Shown in pieces: positions 43,884 through 52,413 of a stretch of DNA of 64,000 nucleotides (within the stretch, counting starts at the first letter, position 1; every line of letters begins with the position of its first letter). Made by a program: the position numbers and the translations under genes. The notes under the pieces were generated by a model, which made no database searches, was not told the origin of the DNA, and saw only the letters and a program-made list of their open reading frames with translations. Origin of the DNA: Desulfocurvibacter africanus subsp. africanus DSM 2603 (GTDB lineage Bacteria; Desulfobacterota; Desulfovibrionia; Desulfovibrionales; Desulfovibrionaceae); contig NZ_KE383873.1 of the NCBI RefSeq assembly GCF_000422545.1, positions 289,905-353,904 on the forward strand. Reading direction: 5' to 3'.

Positions 43884-44636
43884 CTACTGCCGAAGGCTCT
43901 CCACCCTGGGCAGGTAGTTCAGGGTGAAGACTTCGTCGGGCAAATCCCGACGCTGGACCTTGGCGAAAATCATCACGGACTTGTAGCCTTTGTGCAGGGG
44001 GCTGTCGGTCTCGATGACCGCCGGCCGCATGAAGCCGTCGCCGAAGTCGGTGGGCTTCTTGAAGTACAGGGTCTTGATGAGCATGCCCGAGGCCGCCAGA
44101 CACCTGATCTCCGTGGGCAGGAGGGCCTGCTTGTCCACGAGCATCTCCAGGCGGTCATAGGCCACTTCGCGCGTCTTGGCCTTCAGGCGCAGCAGGTGGG
44201 ACTCGCTTTTGTCCTCCACGCCCTCAACCGTGTACTCGACATGGAAGTCGAGGCGCATGATGTCGGCGTTGTTGAAGATGCCGCCGGTCACGGACTGCAG
44301 GCTGGTGATGCGTACGGGCTTGCCCACGTTGGGGATGTGCAGCCACATGTTCTCGCCCAGGCGCAGCGTGGCGCGTCCCTTGTCGCTGGTGGGCGCGAGG
44401 AAGACCGAGGCGATCCTGTCCTGGCCTTTCTTGACCGTGTAGAGCGTGTACTCGCGCTTGGAGCCGTCCGGCTCGATGTTGATGAGCTTGCGGTAGGACT
44501 CGTAGCTCTCCGGGGCCAGATTGCGGTCGATGGTGCGCAGCAATTCATCACCATCGATGGCTTGGGCGGACCAAGCGGGCTGGGCCAAGCCCAGTGCCAG
44601 GATAAGCGCCAGGATGAACTTATGGGCGTTGCGCAT
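43884..44636 (-). CDS. LolA-like outer membrane lipoprotein-sorting protein
   Basis: A 250-residue periplasmic protein with a signal peptide (1-23, cut near AWSA) and the LolA-like half-barrel seen in proteins annotated as outer membrane lipoprotein-sorting proteins: YTLYTVKKGQDRIASVFLAP, LGENMWLHIPNVGKPVRI, DKQALLPTEIRCLAASG and KTLYFKKPTDFGDG. Proteins of this group usually lie beside FtsX-type ABC transporters and carry lipid-like cargo across the periplasm. It sits between the permease and the barrel gene. GGAGAATCACTC precedes ATG 44636. The cargo is unknown; it is not the housekeeping LolA by context. Confidence 0.83.
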   Translation of the reverse strand: MRNAHKFILALILALGLAQPAWSAQAIDGDELLRTIDRNLAPESYESYRKLINIEPDGSKREYTLYTVKKGQDRIASVFLAPTSDKGRATLRLGENMWLHIPNVGKPVRITSLQSVTGGIFNNADIMRLDFHVEYTVEGVEDKSESHLLRLKAKTREVAYDRLEMLVDKQALLPTEIRCLAASGMLIKTLYFKKPTDFGDGFMRPAVIETDSPLHKGYKSVMIFAKVQRRDLPDEVFTLNYLPRVESLRQ

Positions 44637-44655
44637 GAGTGATTCTCCTTGGCGG

Positions 44656-45909
44656 TTAGACATGGCCCAGGGCCTCCACCGGCTCCATGCGGCTGGCCTT
44701 CCAGGCGGGCTGCAGCGCGGCCAGTGTCGAGGCTGCCAGGACGATGATTGCTATGGCCAGGAACTCGCCGATATCGATCGTCGGTCGCAGGGCCAGGTTG
44801 TCCATGCGGGCGAAGGAGAAAGTGATGTTGGCGTACTTGACCGCTAAAAGTCCGGCCAGGCCAAGGGCGCTGCCCACGGCTGCTCCCAAAAGGCCCAGGA
44901 CAAAGCCCTCGACCACGAACAGACCTAGTATCTTGCCCGGCGTTGTGCCCATGGCCGCAATGGTGCCGATCTCCCTGACGCGCTCGAACACGGACATGAG
45001 CATGACGTTGAGCACGCTGATGAGCACGATGGCGATCATGATGATCTTCACCGTGACGATCATGAGGTCGATCATGCCCGCGATGTTGGCGAACGGGGAG
45101 AGCTTGGCCCAGGTGTGTGCCTCGAAAGCCGGCTTGCCCTGCTTGTTGGTGAACTGCTGGATTTGCATATTGATGCGGCCAGCAATTTTGTCGAGGGAGC
45201 CGAAGTCCTTGACCCGGATGACTACTTCCGAGACCTCGGCGCTGTCGATGCGCAGAAGCTCCCGGGCATCCTCGATGTGCAGGTAGGCGTCCTTGCCGCT
45301 TGGCCCGGCCACGTCCTCGATGAGGTTGCCGACGGTGAACGGCATGCCGTTGACCGAGCCGTCTTTGTTTGTGGCGATCAGGACCACCGAATCTCCTGCC
45401 TTGACGCCCATGGCAGCGGCCACCCTCTGCGGGATGACGATCTCGCCTGGCGAAACCAGAGGTGCGGCGACCAGGACCGACTTGTCGAGCAGGCGATCAG
45501 GCAGCGCGGGGCATACGACCGTTTCCTTGCTCGGGTCCACGGCCGTGACGCGCACGTTGGTGGTCTCGGCGTAGTTGCTGAGCATGGCCCCGAGCTTGAT
45601 CCGAGGCGCGTACGCAGCCACGTCAGGGTCCTTGTCGAGCACGCCGGCGAGCTGTTCGTAGCCCTTGGCGCTCATGTTCAGGTTCAGCGGCAGGCTGTCT
45701 ATGGACGCCACGTAGCCCTTGCGGTGGATCTGCAGGTGGCCGAGCGTCGAGTCGGTGATGATGCCGACCATCATGGCCTTGAACGACCCGGCTAGCCCAG
45801 AGAAGAGCAGGACCATGGTCACGCCCAGCACGATGAGCAGGGAGGTTAGGATGGTCCGCCGTTTGTAGCGCAGCAGGTTCCGCAGCGCGATCTTGAACAT
45901 GCTACGCAT
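44656..45909 (-). CDS. FtsX/MacB-family ABC transporter permease (LolC/E-like)
   Basis: The 417-residue protein starts with [24 protein letters not shown], the amphipathic lead and first transmembrane helix of MacB/LolCE permeases. A large periplasmic domain (about 45-280) follows, then three more helices ([40 protein letters not shown] and [20 protein letters not shown]) and the closing [17 protein letters not shown] typical of FtsX domains. The family uses ATP to push lipoproteins or other envelope molecules outward. Its start overlaps the ATPase stop by eight bases; GGAGG lies before the ATG. Confidence 0.88.
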   Translation of the reverse strand: MRSMFKIALRNLLRYKRRTILTSLLIVLGVTMVLLFSGLAGSFKAMMVGIITDSTLGHLQIHRKGYVASIDSLPLNLNMSAKGYEQLAGVLDKDPDVAAYAPRIKLGAMLSNYAETTNVRVTAVDPSKETVVCPALPDRLLDKSVLVAAPLVSPGEIVIPQRVAAAMGVKAGDSVVLIATNKDGSVNGMPFTVGNLIEDVAGPSGKDAYLHIEDARELLRIDSAEVSEVVIRVKDFGSLDKIAGRINMQIQQFTNKQGKPAFEAHTWAKLSPFANIAGMIDLMIVTVKIIMIAIVLISVLNVMLMSVFERVREIGTIAAMGTTPGKILGLFVVEGFVLGLLGAAVGSALGLAGLLAVKYANITFSFARMDNLALRPTIDIGEFLAIAIIVLAASTLAALQPAWKASRMEPVEALGHV

Positions 45910-46612
45910 GGGACAGACCTCCGCTCAGAAAGGTGGAGTCCTGGACGAGCCTGCCGTCCTCGATGGTGTGGACCACATCCGCGTGCTCGACAATCCTTGG
46001 ATCGTGCGTGGAGAAGACGAAGGTCGTGCCGAAGCTGTCGCGCATCTCGCGCATGAGCGTGATGATCTTGTGCGCGGTGGCCTGGTCCAGGTTGGCGGTC
46101 GGCTCGTCGGCCAGCACGACTTCGGGGTTGGTGACCAGGGCACGGGCCACGGCCACGCGCTGCTTCTGGCCGCCGGAAATCTGGTCGGGCATCTTGTCCT
46201 TTAAGGCCATCATGCCCACGGCCTCCAGCACCCGCCAGACCCTGGCCTCCCTCTCCGTTGCCGAGACGCGCTTGATCATGAGCAGCGGGTACTCCACATT
46301 TTCGTAGACGCTCAGCACGGGGATGAGGTTGAAGGACTGGAAGATGAACCCCAGGTGCTCGCCACGGAACCTGGCCGCCTGGCGGCGATCCAGGGTGTCC
46401 ACGCGCGTTCCGGCCACGCGGACCTCGCCTTGCGTGGGCTTGTCCATGCAGCCGATGATGTTGAGCAGGGTCGTCTTGCCGCTGCCCGAGGGGCCGACAA
46501 AGGTGACCAGCTTGCCCTGGTCGATGGTGATGGTGATGTGCGTGAGCGCCTGCTGCGACACGTGGCCGATGGTGTAGGACTTGGAGATGTCGCTGAGTTC
46601 AATGAGGGCCAT
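45902..46612 (-). CDS. MacB/LolD-type ABC transporter ATPase
   Basis: The 236-residue nucleotide-binding subunit has Walker [10 protein letters not shown] near residue 40, the Q-loop [18 protein letters not shown], signature [14 protein letters not shown] near 145, and Walker [13 protein letters not shown]; all belong to the LolD/MacB branch. It energises the permease encoded next in overlap. It is the first gene of the four-gene operon and starts about 120 bp downstream of a double palindrome. ATG 46612 was chosen at the start of family similarity; the 54-residue upstream extension runs into the operator region and was rejected. Confidence 0.9.
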   Translation of the reverse strand: MALIELSDISKSYTIGHVSQQALTHITITIDQGKLVTFVGPSGSGKTTLLNIIGCMDKPTQGEVRVAGTRVDTLDRRQAARFRGEHLGFIFQSFNLIPVLSVYENVEYPLLMIKRVSATEREARVWRVLEAVGMMALKDKMPDQISGGQKQRVAVARALVTNPEVVLADEPTANLDQATAHKIITLMREMRDSFGTTFVFSTHDPRIVEHADVVHTIEDGRLVQDSTFLSGGLSHA

Positions 46613-46696
46613 GGGCGCACTCCGGGTTAGAGGTGAAGCTGCCCCCTGTGAGCAAAAACAGGTCCAAGGAAATAAGTCACGCAAATTAAGGTAATT

Positions 46697-46702
46697 AGTA
46701 TA
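46697..46702 (-). promoter_or_regulatory. Possible -10 element of the ABC/LolA/barrel operon
   Basis: On the minus strand TATACT occurs about 85 bases before the ATPase start. A good -35 at 17 bases is not evident (AACTTG fits the spacing but is weak). The palindromic sites lie just upstream. Confidence 0.3.
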
Positions 46703-46727
46703 GGTGGGGGCAGGATGTGCAAGTTTA

Positions 46728-46745
46728 TGTGCAGTCCGATGCACA
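46728..46745. promoter_or_regulatory. Operator-like palindrome 1, TGTGCA-N6-TGCACA
   Basis: TGTGCAGTCCGATGCACA with extra A/T symmetry outside (20 bp). It lies upstream of the ABC/LolA/barrel operon and has the same half-sites as palindrome 2. A further TGTGCA half-site occurs near 46716. Confidence 0.6.
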
Positions 46746-46757
46746 TGAATCTGCTTG

Positions 46758-46775
46758 TGTGCAGTCGACTGCACA
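46758..46775. promoter_or_regulatory. Operator-like palindrome 2, TGTGCA-N6-TGCACA
   Basis: TGTGCAGTCGACTGCACA, an 18-bp perfect palindrome. Its centre is 30 bp (about three helical turns) from that of palindrome 1, as expected for two dimers of one regulator bound on the same DNA face. TetR-type or similar regulators use such sites; no regulator gene is adjacent. Confidence 0.6.
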
Positions 46776-46988
46776 GGTGGCAGCCATGACGGCTTGCCTG
46801 GGATGGGGCTAGCCCCTCACTATAAGAGCAGCATGGCATCCGGGAGCAGGGCAGCCGCGGCGAAGCATGCTGCGTCAGGACTCCGGGCAGGTACGAGGCA
46901 GATACATGGCGGTATGATATCAGCCGATCAGGCAATGGCTATGGAGCCAAAACAGCAATGCTGAATCAGGCCTTGAGGTCAATGCCGC

Positions 46989-47546
46989 TCAGGCTCCGCT
47001 GCCCGGGCTTGCGGCCAGGTATTGCGCCGCCAGATCGTCCATGAGCTTATGGAAGGACTCGTGGACGCCGGGGCCGATCCGCTCCTCCTCGATCCGCTCG
47101 AAGCTCCGAAACATCTCCTCCTGCTTTTCGGCCGGCAGGACCTTGTCCGCCATGACGAAGAGAACCTCGTTCTCCTTCTGAATATGTGCGCTCAGCAGGG
47201 CGATGTAGCCTGTCGCGGCCTCGGCGAATTCCTTGTCGTTCCTGGCCGGCAGCGCCTCCGACATGCGCCGGATGAATTCCCGGCCGGACACGTGCTCGTG
47301 TAGCATAACTCCGATCGGCCCGCCCTGCCTGGCGATCCCCGCCTTCTCGAGTTCCGGGAACAGGACGTCCTCCTCCTTGCCGTGGTGGCATTTGTCGGCG
47401 AACACCCGCAGGAACTCGATGATCTTTCCGGCCTGGCCCCGGTCGAAAGGCTCGCCGCTGCTTGCCTTCCGGGCCAGGATCGTGAGCACCTTGAGCATGA
47501 GCTGGATACCTTCATGCTCGTTGCGCAGCTCTTGTGTGGCTTTCAT
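46989..47546 (-). CDS. Hemerythrin-domain protein
   Basis: The 185-residue four-helix protein binds a non-heme diiron centre. The ligand pattern is visible: LRNEHEGI near residue 10, KCHHGKEEDVLFPELE near 55, MLHEHVSGREF near 82, and HIQKENEVLF near 120. Such HHE proteins bind oxygen or nitric oxide or protect iron-sulfur clusters, fitting an anaerobe that meets oxygen. A desulforedoxin gene follows about 80 bp to the right, in the same direction and upstream of it, so the two may be co-expressed. Promoter not identified. Confidence 0.88.
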   Translation of the reverse strand: MKATQELRNEHEGIQLMLKVLTILARKASSGEPFDRGQAGKIIEFLRVFADKCHHGKEEDVLFPELEKAGIARQGGPIGVMLHEHVSGREFIRRMSEALPARNDKEFAEAATGYIALLSAHIQKENEVLFVMADKVLPAEKQEEMFRSFERIEEERIGPGVHESFHKLMDDLAAQYLAASPGSGA

Positions 47547-47595
47547 ACTATATCCCTCCTGTGCTGATTCAGCCCGAGCGGGTGCGGGGGGAGGA

Positions 47596-47618
47596 GGCGA
47601 GGGGCTGCGCCCCTCGCC
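47596..47618. terminator. GC-rich hairpin between desulforedoxin and hemerythrin genes
   Basis: GGCGAGGGGC pairs perfectly with GCCCCTCGCC around a three-base loop, just downstream of the leftward desulforedoxin stop. There is no T tract, so it may only attenuate or stabilise mRNA ends. Confidence 0.5.
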
Positions 47619-47627
47619 GGGATTTGC

Positions 47628-47744
47628 CTATGTTACCTTCTTCATGGGCTGCTCGCAGCACACGAGCGTGCCCGCGCCGCCCGTCTGCACCTTGACCACC
47701 TGCCCGCACACGTCACACTTGTAGGTCTCGCCGCTGTTGGCCAT
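47628..47744 (-). CDS. Desulforedoxin
   Basis: A 38-residue protein that fits desulforedoxin in full: MANSGETYKCDVCGQVVKVQ, then GTLVCC. The four iron ligands are Cys 10, 13, 29 and 30, with the adjacent Cys pair that distinguishes desulforedoxin from rubredoxin. Desulforedoxin is a small homodimeric Fe(Cys)4 protein of Desulfovibrio and corresponds to the N-terminal domain of desulfoferrodoxin (superoxide reductase); no second domain follows here. AAGGAGACTTTC precedes the ATG. Located next to a hemerythrin, it likely serves as an electron carrier in oxygen defence, though its partner is unknown. Confidence 0.9.
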   Translation of the reverse strand: MANSGETYKCDVCGQVVKVQTGGAGTLVCCEQPMKKVT

Positions 47745-47880
47745 GAAAGTCTCCTTTTTACTGCAAAGGGTTGGAAGGCTTTTGACTATCCTAGCACAAC
47801 TCGGGGCGATGGCAAGGCGATCCGGGCCGCGCCTGCGGTAAGCTTGGGCGCGCGGCAGCAGGGCCTGGGCGGGCGCGGCT

Positions 47881-48525
47881 TCAGCGTGCAGCGTCCAGGC
47901 TGCCCAGGTCGGCTGACAAGGCCCGCAGGACAGCGGAGAAAGCCTGGTTCATGGCAGCCATGAGTCCCTCGGGCGTGCGCTCGGGCAGTTGCGCCTCGCG
48001 GCGATAGGAGCGGCTCAGGGCTATCTCGCGCCCGGCTCCGCGTTCATCCAGCAGGAAGAACTGCGCCGCGACCACGGCCTTGGCATTCTTACCGTCCCGA
48101 AAGTCGCCGTACAGCTCGGTTACCAGGCCTTCGAGAATGAAATCGGCGTTCAGGCCGCTGCCGGGCAGGGCCACGTTTCGGAACAGCCCGCTTTGGCCCA
48201 GCCAGGTGCGCACCTGCTGGGTCACCAGATCGCCCGGCTGAGCCAGGTATAGGTGGTAGTAGTCGGCGGCGTATTCCGACGGGCCGGAGCGGTAGGTCAG
48301 GCTGCGCGTGTTGAAGGGCGGAGCTACGCGGATGTCGCGCACCAGCAGCGTGCCTTTCAGGGCGGGCTCGCGCAGGGGCTGCTCCGGCTGGCGGGCTTCG
48401 AGCACGTAGTAGCTCTTGGGCTCCGGGTCCTGCTGCAAGGCTCCGAGACAGCCTGACAGCAGGACGGCCGAGACGGAGAGCACAAGGGCGAGCAGGGTGT
48501 GGGTGAGGCCGCGTGGCTGTGTCAT
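47881..48525 (-). CDS. ABC-type transport auxiliary lipoprotein (PqiC/LetC-like)
   Basis: The 214-residue lipoprotein carries lipobox LSGC at about residue 26, then SYYVLEARQPE, LLVRDIRVAPPFNTRSLTYR and YAADYYHLYLAQPGDLVTQQV, the ABC_trans_aux pattern of PqiC-like proteins. In Mce systems these sit on the inner leaflet of the outer membrane and work with the MCE protein. Its ATG overlaps the stop of the MCE gene by four bases. It is the last gene of the MlaE-MlaF-MlaD-lipoprotein operon. Confidence 0.87.
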   Translation of the reverse strand: MTQPRGLTHTLLALVLSVSAVLLSGCLGALQQDPEPKSYYVLEARQPEQPLREPALKGTLLVRDIRVAPPFNTRSLTYRSGPSEYAADYYHLYLAQPGDLVTQQVRTWLGQSGLFRNVALPGSGLNADFILEGLVTELYGDFRDGKNAKAVVAAQFFLLDERGAGREIALSRSYRREAQLPERTPEGLMAAMNQAFSAVLRALSADLGSLDAAR

Positions 48526-49679
48526 CTGTTCTCGAAGGGGCTTTGGACCTGAGCCGGCGGCTGTCCGAAAAGGGCGCGCGACGGGTTCTGGTTCAGGTCC
48601 TCGACCAGGGCGTTGAGGTTGTCCATAAGCGTATTGAGATTACCCAGCACGGCTTCCAGATTCTGACGCTGGCTCAGGGTCAGGTCGTTAATGTTGCCGG
48701 CCACACTGCTCAGGTGCTTGGCCGTACGGTTGAACTCGTTGGTGGTGACCAGGATGCTATCCATGACTTCAGGGAATCGGCCCAGACCACGCTTGAAGTC
48801 TGGGTTGGCCATCAACTGGCTCAAAGCTTCGGAGGCCTGGCCTATGCTCTCGGAACTCTGGCGCAGGTTGCGGGCCAGGGTCAGCACGTCCTGTTCGGCT
48901 CCTTCGGACATGCGCCGCATGCTGGCCATGGCTTTGGACGCATCGGTGATGATGGCCGAAGTCTCGGGGGCAGAGATCAGCTTATTGGCTTGCCGAATGG
49001 TCTCGCGCAACTCGGTCAGGCTTTGGGCCATAAGTTCCCCGAGACTGCCGACGTCGGCGTCCTTGAGGGCCTGGTCCAGGGTGGTTATGACCGAGTTGAT
49101 CGAATTCACGAGTCCGCCGAAATCGACGCGCGCGATTTCATCCAGGGTGGTGGAAATGTTTTCGATGGCCCCTTCCAGACGGCTGTAAGTGCTGGGCGCC
49201 GAGGGGATATACAACGTCTCGGGCCGCCAGTCCGTGGGCAGGAGCGGGTTGCGCAGGGGATCGAGGTAGTCGATTTCCAGGTAGGCCACGCCGGTCAAGC
49301 CCTGCGTGGTCAGGCGGATGCGCAGGCCGCGGGCGATGCGCTCTTCCAGGTTTCTGCCGACGTCTTCCGCGGACAAGGTCTCGGCCACATGCTGGCGTAT
49401 ATCCATGCGCACCAGCACATAGCGCTCGGCTGCGCCCTGCACGCCGGGGTAGGCATCGACCAGGAAACCGATCTCGGACACGCTGCCGATGGTCACGCCC
49501 CGGTACTTGACCGGCGAGCCTTGCTCCAGCCCTTCCACGGATTCGTTGAAATAGCTCTCGGCGGGAATGGTCTCGGTGAACAGGGTGCCCAGGCCGAAGG
49601 CGATGGCCAGACCGGCCATGAGCAACAGGCCCGTAAGGACGAACAGGCCGAGCCTGAAGTATTTGCTATCCCTGGCCAT
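48522..49679 (-). CDS. mlaD: MCE-family lipid-binding protein (MlaD-like)
   Basis: The 385-residue protein has one N-terminal membrane helix (about 9-30), then an MCE domain (about 38-130) beginning YFNESVEGLEQGSPVKYRG and including VRMDIR and GLTGVAYLEIDY. A long helical tail (about 160-370) is likely to form a periplasmic channel or needle as in longer Mce proteins. It is longer than E. coli MlaD (183 residues) and closer to the ABC-linked MCE group with tails. It links the MlaEF transporter to the lipoprotein encoded next. Its start abuts the ATPase stop directly. Confidence 0.9.
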   Translation of the reverse strand: MARDSKYFRLGLFVLTGLLLMAGLAIAFGLGTLFTETIPAESYFNESVEGLEQGSPVKYRGVTIGSVSEIGFLVDAYPGVQGAAERYVLVRMDIRQHVAETLSAEDVGRNLEERIARGLRIRLTTQGLTGVAYLEIDYLDPLRNPLLPTDWRPETLYIPSAPSTYSRLEGAIENISTTLDEIARVDFGGLVNSINSVITTLDQALKDADVGSLGELMAQSLTELRETIRQANKLISAPETSAIITDASKAMASMRRMSEGAEQDVLTLARNLRQSSESIGQASEALSQLMANPDFKRGLGRFPEVMDSILVTTNEFNRTAKHLSSVAGNINDLTLSQRQNLEAVLGNLNTLMDNLNALVEDLNQNPSRALFGQPPAQVQSPFENR

Positions 49680-50450
49680 TTAGGTTTGCTCGGGCTCGCG
49701 TTTGAAAAACCGTCTTACCCACTCGTTGTCCGAGCTGTCGCGCAGATCACGGGGAGTACCCTGGGCCACGATGGATTTTGTTTCCGAGGAGAGCATTATC
49801 ACTCTGTCGGCAATTGTGTAAATGGAAGGCAGTTCATGTGTTACCACTACGAAGGTGATGCCCAGGCTGTCGCGCAGGCGCAGGATGAGCTGGTCTAGCC
49901 CGGCGGAGGTGATGGGGTCCAGTCCGGCCGAGGGTTCGTCCAGGAAGACGATCTTGGGGTCTAGGGCCAGGGCCCTGGCAATGGCCGCGCGTTTCTGCAT
50001 GCCGCCGGACAGTTCGGAGGGCATGAGCTGGTTGGTGCCGGCCAGCCCGACCAGGGCCAGCTTGATGCAGGCGATGAAGTCCATGGCCTCGCGCGGCAGG
50101 CGCGTGAACTCCTCCATGGGCAGGCGCATGTTCTCCTGCACGGTCATGGAGCCGAACAGGGCTCCCGACTGGTACGAGACGCCGATCTTGCCCAGGATGC
50201 GCTTGCGCATGGCCTCGTCCGCCGTGACCATATCGTCGCCGTCGATGAGAATCTCGCCCGCGGTCGGTTTGTACAGCCCGATGATGTGCTTGAGCAGCGT
50301 GCTCTTGCCGCTGCCCGAGCCGCCCAGGACGACGAACACCTCGCCCTGGCGCACGCTGAAGTCGATAGCCTTGAGCACCGCTTTGCCGCCATAGGCCGCG
50401 TCGAGTCCGCGGACCCTGATGATCTCCTTGCCTTGCTCCTGACCTGCCAT
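49680..50450 (-). CDS. mlaF: Mce/Mla lipid transport ATPase (MlaF-like)
   Basis: A 256-residue ABC ATPase of the MKL/MlaF group: Walker A GGSGSGKST near residue 44, LIGLYKPT after it, signature LSGGMQKRAAIARAL near 148, Walker B IVFLDEPSAGLDP near 170, and the H-loop VVTHEL. It powers phospholipid movement between membranes with MlaE and the MCE protein. The gene starts three bases after the permease stop, so it is tightly coupled. Typical lipid transport in this family concerns outer-membrane asymmetry; direction is not predictable. Confidence 0.92.
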   Translation of the reverse strand: MAGQEQGKEIIRVRGLDAAYGGKAVLKAIDFSVRQGEVFVVLGGSGSGKSTLLKHIIGLYKPTAGEILIDGDDMVTADEAMRKRILGKIGVSYQSGALFGSMTVQENMRLPMEEFTRLPREAMDFIACIKLALVGLAGTNQLMPSELSGGMQKRAAIARALALDPKIVFLDEPSAGLDPITSAGLDQLILRLRDSLGITFVVVTHELPSIYTIADRVIMLSSETKSIVAQGTPRDLRDSSDNEWVRRFFKREPEQT

Positions 50451-50453
50451 GCT

Positions 50454-51602
50454 TTAGACCCCCAGGGCGAAGAAGACCACGGCGAAGAGGCCGTCGGCCA
50501 CGGCGATGAGCACCAGGCCCGTGACCACGGCCGAGGTCGTGGAGCTGCCCACCGCGCTTGCGCCCGTGCCGGTGGTCAGCCCCTTCTGGCAGCCCACGGC
50601 GGCCACGATGATGCTGAAGGCCGCGGCCTTGATCAGGCCGCCGGCGATGTCCAGCCACGTGACCATGTACAGGATGCGGTTTACGTAGGTGATGAAGGGA
50701 TAGCCGAAGCCCATGACCACAAACGAGCCGCCGGCCAGGGCGAACAGGTTGAAGAAGGTGGTCAGGATGGGCGTGACCACGAGTGCGGCGATGATGCGCG
50801 GAATAGCCAGGAACTGCACAGGGCTGATGCCCATGGTCGCCAGGGCGTTTATCTCCTCGTTGACCTTCATTGTCCCGATTTCGGCCGCGAAGGCCGAGCC
50901 CGAGCGGCCGGCCAGTAGGATGGCCGTGGTCAGGGTGCCCAGCTCGCGGAACATGGCCAGGCCGAGCAGGTCGGCCACGAAAAGCTCCGCGCCGAAGCGC
51001 TTCATGGGCACGGCCGACTGGAAGGCCATTACCAGGCCCATGAGCACGCCGATGAGCGCCACGATGGGCAGGCCGTTGACCCCGGCCTCCTCGGCCACGG
51101 CCAGCACGTCCTTCCAGCGCACCAGCCGGGGGTTGCGCGCGGCGGCAGCCAAGGCGGCCGTGCATTGGCCCACGAAGGTCAGGAAGTTTGCGAAATTGCG
51201 CGCGGTCAGGGCGGTCCTGCGGCCCACCTCGTTTACAAAGCTGTGCTGTTCCGGCACGACGTTGTTCAGCGGCCGTGTGGGCATCTCCCGGCGGTAGAGA
51301 TCCAGGAGTTTGGCCGGTTCCCCCGCAAGTCCCCGGACTTCCAGCTTTCCGCCGGCATCCCGCGCGGCCAGTTCCAGGCGCAGGATCAGCGAGGCGCCGG
51401 AGCCGTCCAGGTAGTCCACGTTTGCTGTATCGGCCACGATGCTCCTGCCGGCCAAAGTGCCGACCAGGCGCAGGGACTCGCTCCAGACCGCGGCCACGCC
51501 GTGGCTGTCCAGGCGCCCCTGCAGCACGAGCCTGGCTCCGCCCGGTTCGTCGGAGAGCCGCACTTCGGCTGGCGGTGTAGATTGCTTCCCTGATCGCATC
51601 AT
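50454..51602 (-). CDS. mlaE: MlaE-family permease with N-terminal STAS domain
   Basis: Residues about 10-110 form a STAS-like domain (LVLQGRLDSHGVAAVWSES and VDYLDGSGASLILRLE). Residues about 130-380 form the MlaE permease, with GVLMGLVMAFQSAVPMKRFG, MFRELGTLTTAILLAGRSGS and EINALATMGISPVQFL. E. coli separates the STAS protein (MlaB) from MlaE; here they are one chain of 382 residues. ATG 51602 (or the next codon, also ATG) follows GCGGAG; the TTG-started longer frame was rejected. It heads the Mla operon. Confidence 0.88.
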   Translation of the reverse strand: MMRSGKQSTPPAEVRLSDEPGGARLVLQGRLDSHGVAAVWSESLRLVGTLAGRSIVADTANVDYLDGSGASLILRLELAARDAGGKLEVRGLAGEPAKLLDLYRREMPTRPLNNVVPEQHSFVNEVGRRTALTARNFANFLTFVGQCTAALAAAARNPRLVRWKDVLAVAEEAGVNGLPIVALIGVLMGLVMAFQSAVPMKRFGAELFVADLLGLAMFRELGTLTTAILLAGRSGSAFAAEIGTMKVNEEINALATMGISPVQFLAIPRIIAALVVTPILTTFFNLFALAGGSFVVMGFGYPFITYVNRILYMVTWLDIAGGLIKAAAFSIIVAAVGCQKGLTTGTGASAVGSSTTSAVVTGLVLIAVADGLFAVVFFALGV

Positions 51603-51700
51603 GTCTCCGCTACTGTTATTTATTCCAGCGTACGGTATGGTATCGATGGATTGCCGTTTTAGCGACAAATTGCAAGAGCCTGCTGTAAAAGAGGTGAATA

Positions 51701-52411
51701 ATGTCGGGGCGATTCTTCGAGAGTGAGGGGTACAGGAACCGCGACAGGGTGTTTGCCGATCGCGCCGAGGCCGGACAGATGCTGGCCGAGATGCTGGCCT
51801 CGGAGTATGTGGGCTTGCCCGGCGGGCTCGTGCTGGCCATCCCCTCGGGCGGCGTGCCCGTGGCCCTGGAGGTATGCAGGCGGCTGCGCCTGCCCCTGGA
51901 TTTGATCATAGCCCGCAAGCTGCAGATCCCCGGCAACACCGAGGCTGGCTTCGGGGCCATGGCCATGGGCGGCGAGGTGCTGCTCAACGAGCCGCTGGTA
52001 TCGAGCCTGGGGCTGACAAAAGCCGAAATCGAGGCGGAGCAGGGCAGGGTGGAGGCGGAGCTGGCCGAGCGTAACGCCCTGCTGCGCGGCGGCCGGCCGC
52101 TGCCGGACATGTATGGCCGCACGGCCATTATTGTCGATGACGGACTGGCCTCGGGTTACACCATGCAGGCGGCCGTGCGCGACCTGCGCGCCCGTGGCGC
52201 GGCAGGCATCACCGTGGCCGTGCCCACGGCTCCTCTGGAAACAGCCAGGCGCATGGCGGATATCAGCGACGCCGTCTACTGCATCAGCATCCAGGACTAC
52301 TATCCTTTTGCCGTGGCCTCGGCCTATCGCAACTGGCGGGACCTGAGCCGCGAAGAGGTGGCGGACATGCTGGGTCAGACCAAATGCCAGATGGGCGACG
52401 GAAAAGGCTAA
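51701..52411 (+). CDS. Phosphoribosyltransferase-type protein
   Basis: A 236-residue type I phosphoribosyltransferase fold. The PRPP loop is clear: TAIIVDDGLASGYTMQAAV, with two acidic residues. Early residues RDRVFADRAEAGQMLAEML and LAIPSGGVPVALEVCRRL match the family of predicted phosphoribosyltransferases often found alone or fused to dienelactone hydrolase-like domains. Substrate is unknown; it lacks the purine enzyme signatures. The next gene starts two bases after its stop, forming a transcription unit with the lipid-kinase-like gene. GAGGTGA precedes the ATG. Confidence 0.85.
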   Translation: MSGRFFESEGYRNRDRVFADRAEAGQMLAEMLASEYVGLPGGLVLAIPSGGVPVALEVCRRLRLPLDLIIARKLQIPGNTEAGFGAMAMGGEVLLNEPLVSSLGLTKAEIEAEQGRVEAELAERNALLRGGRPLPDMYGRTAIIVDDGLASGYTMQAAVRDLRARGAAGITVAVPTAPLETARRMADISDAVYCISIQDYYPFAVASAYRNWRDLSREEVADMLGQTKCQMGDGKG

Positions 52412-52413
52412 GC

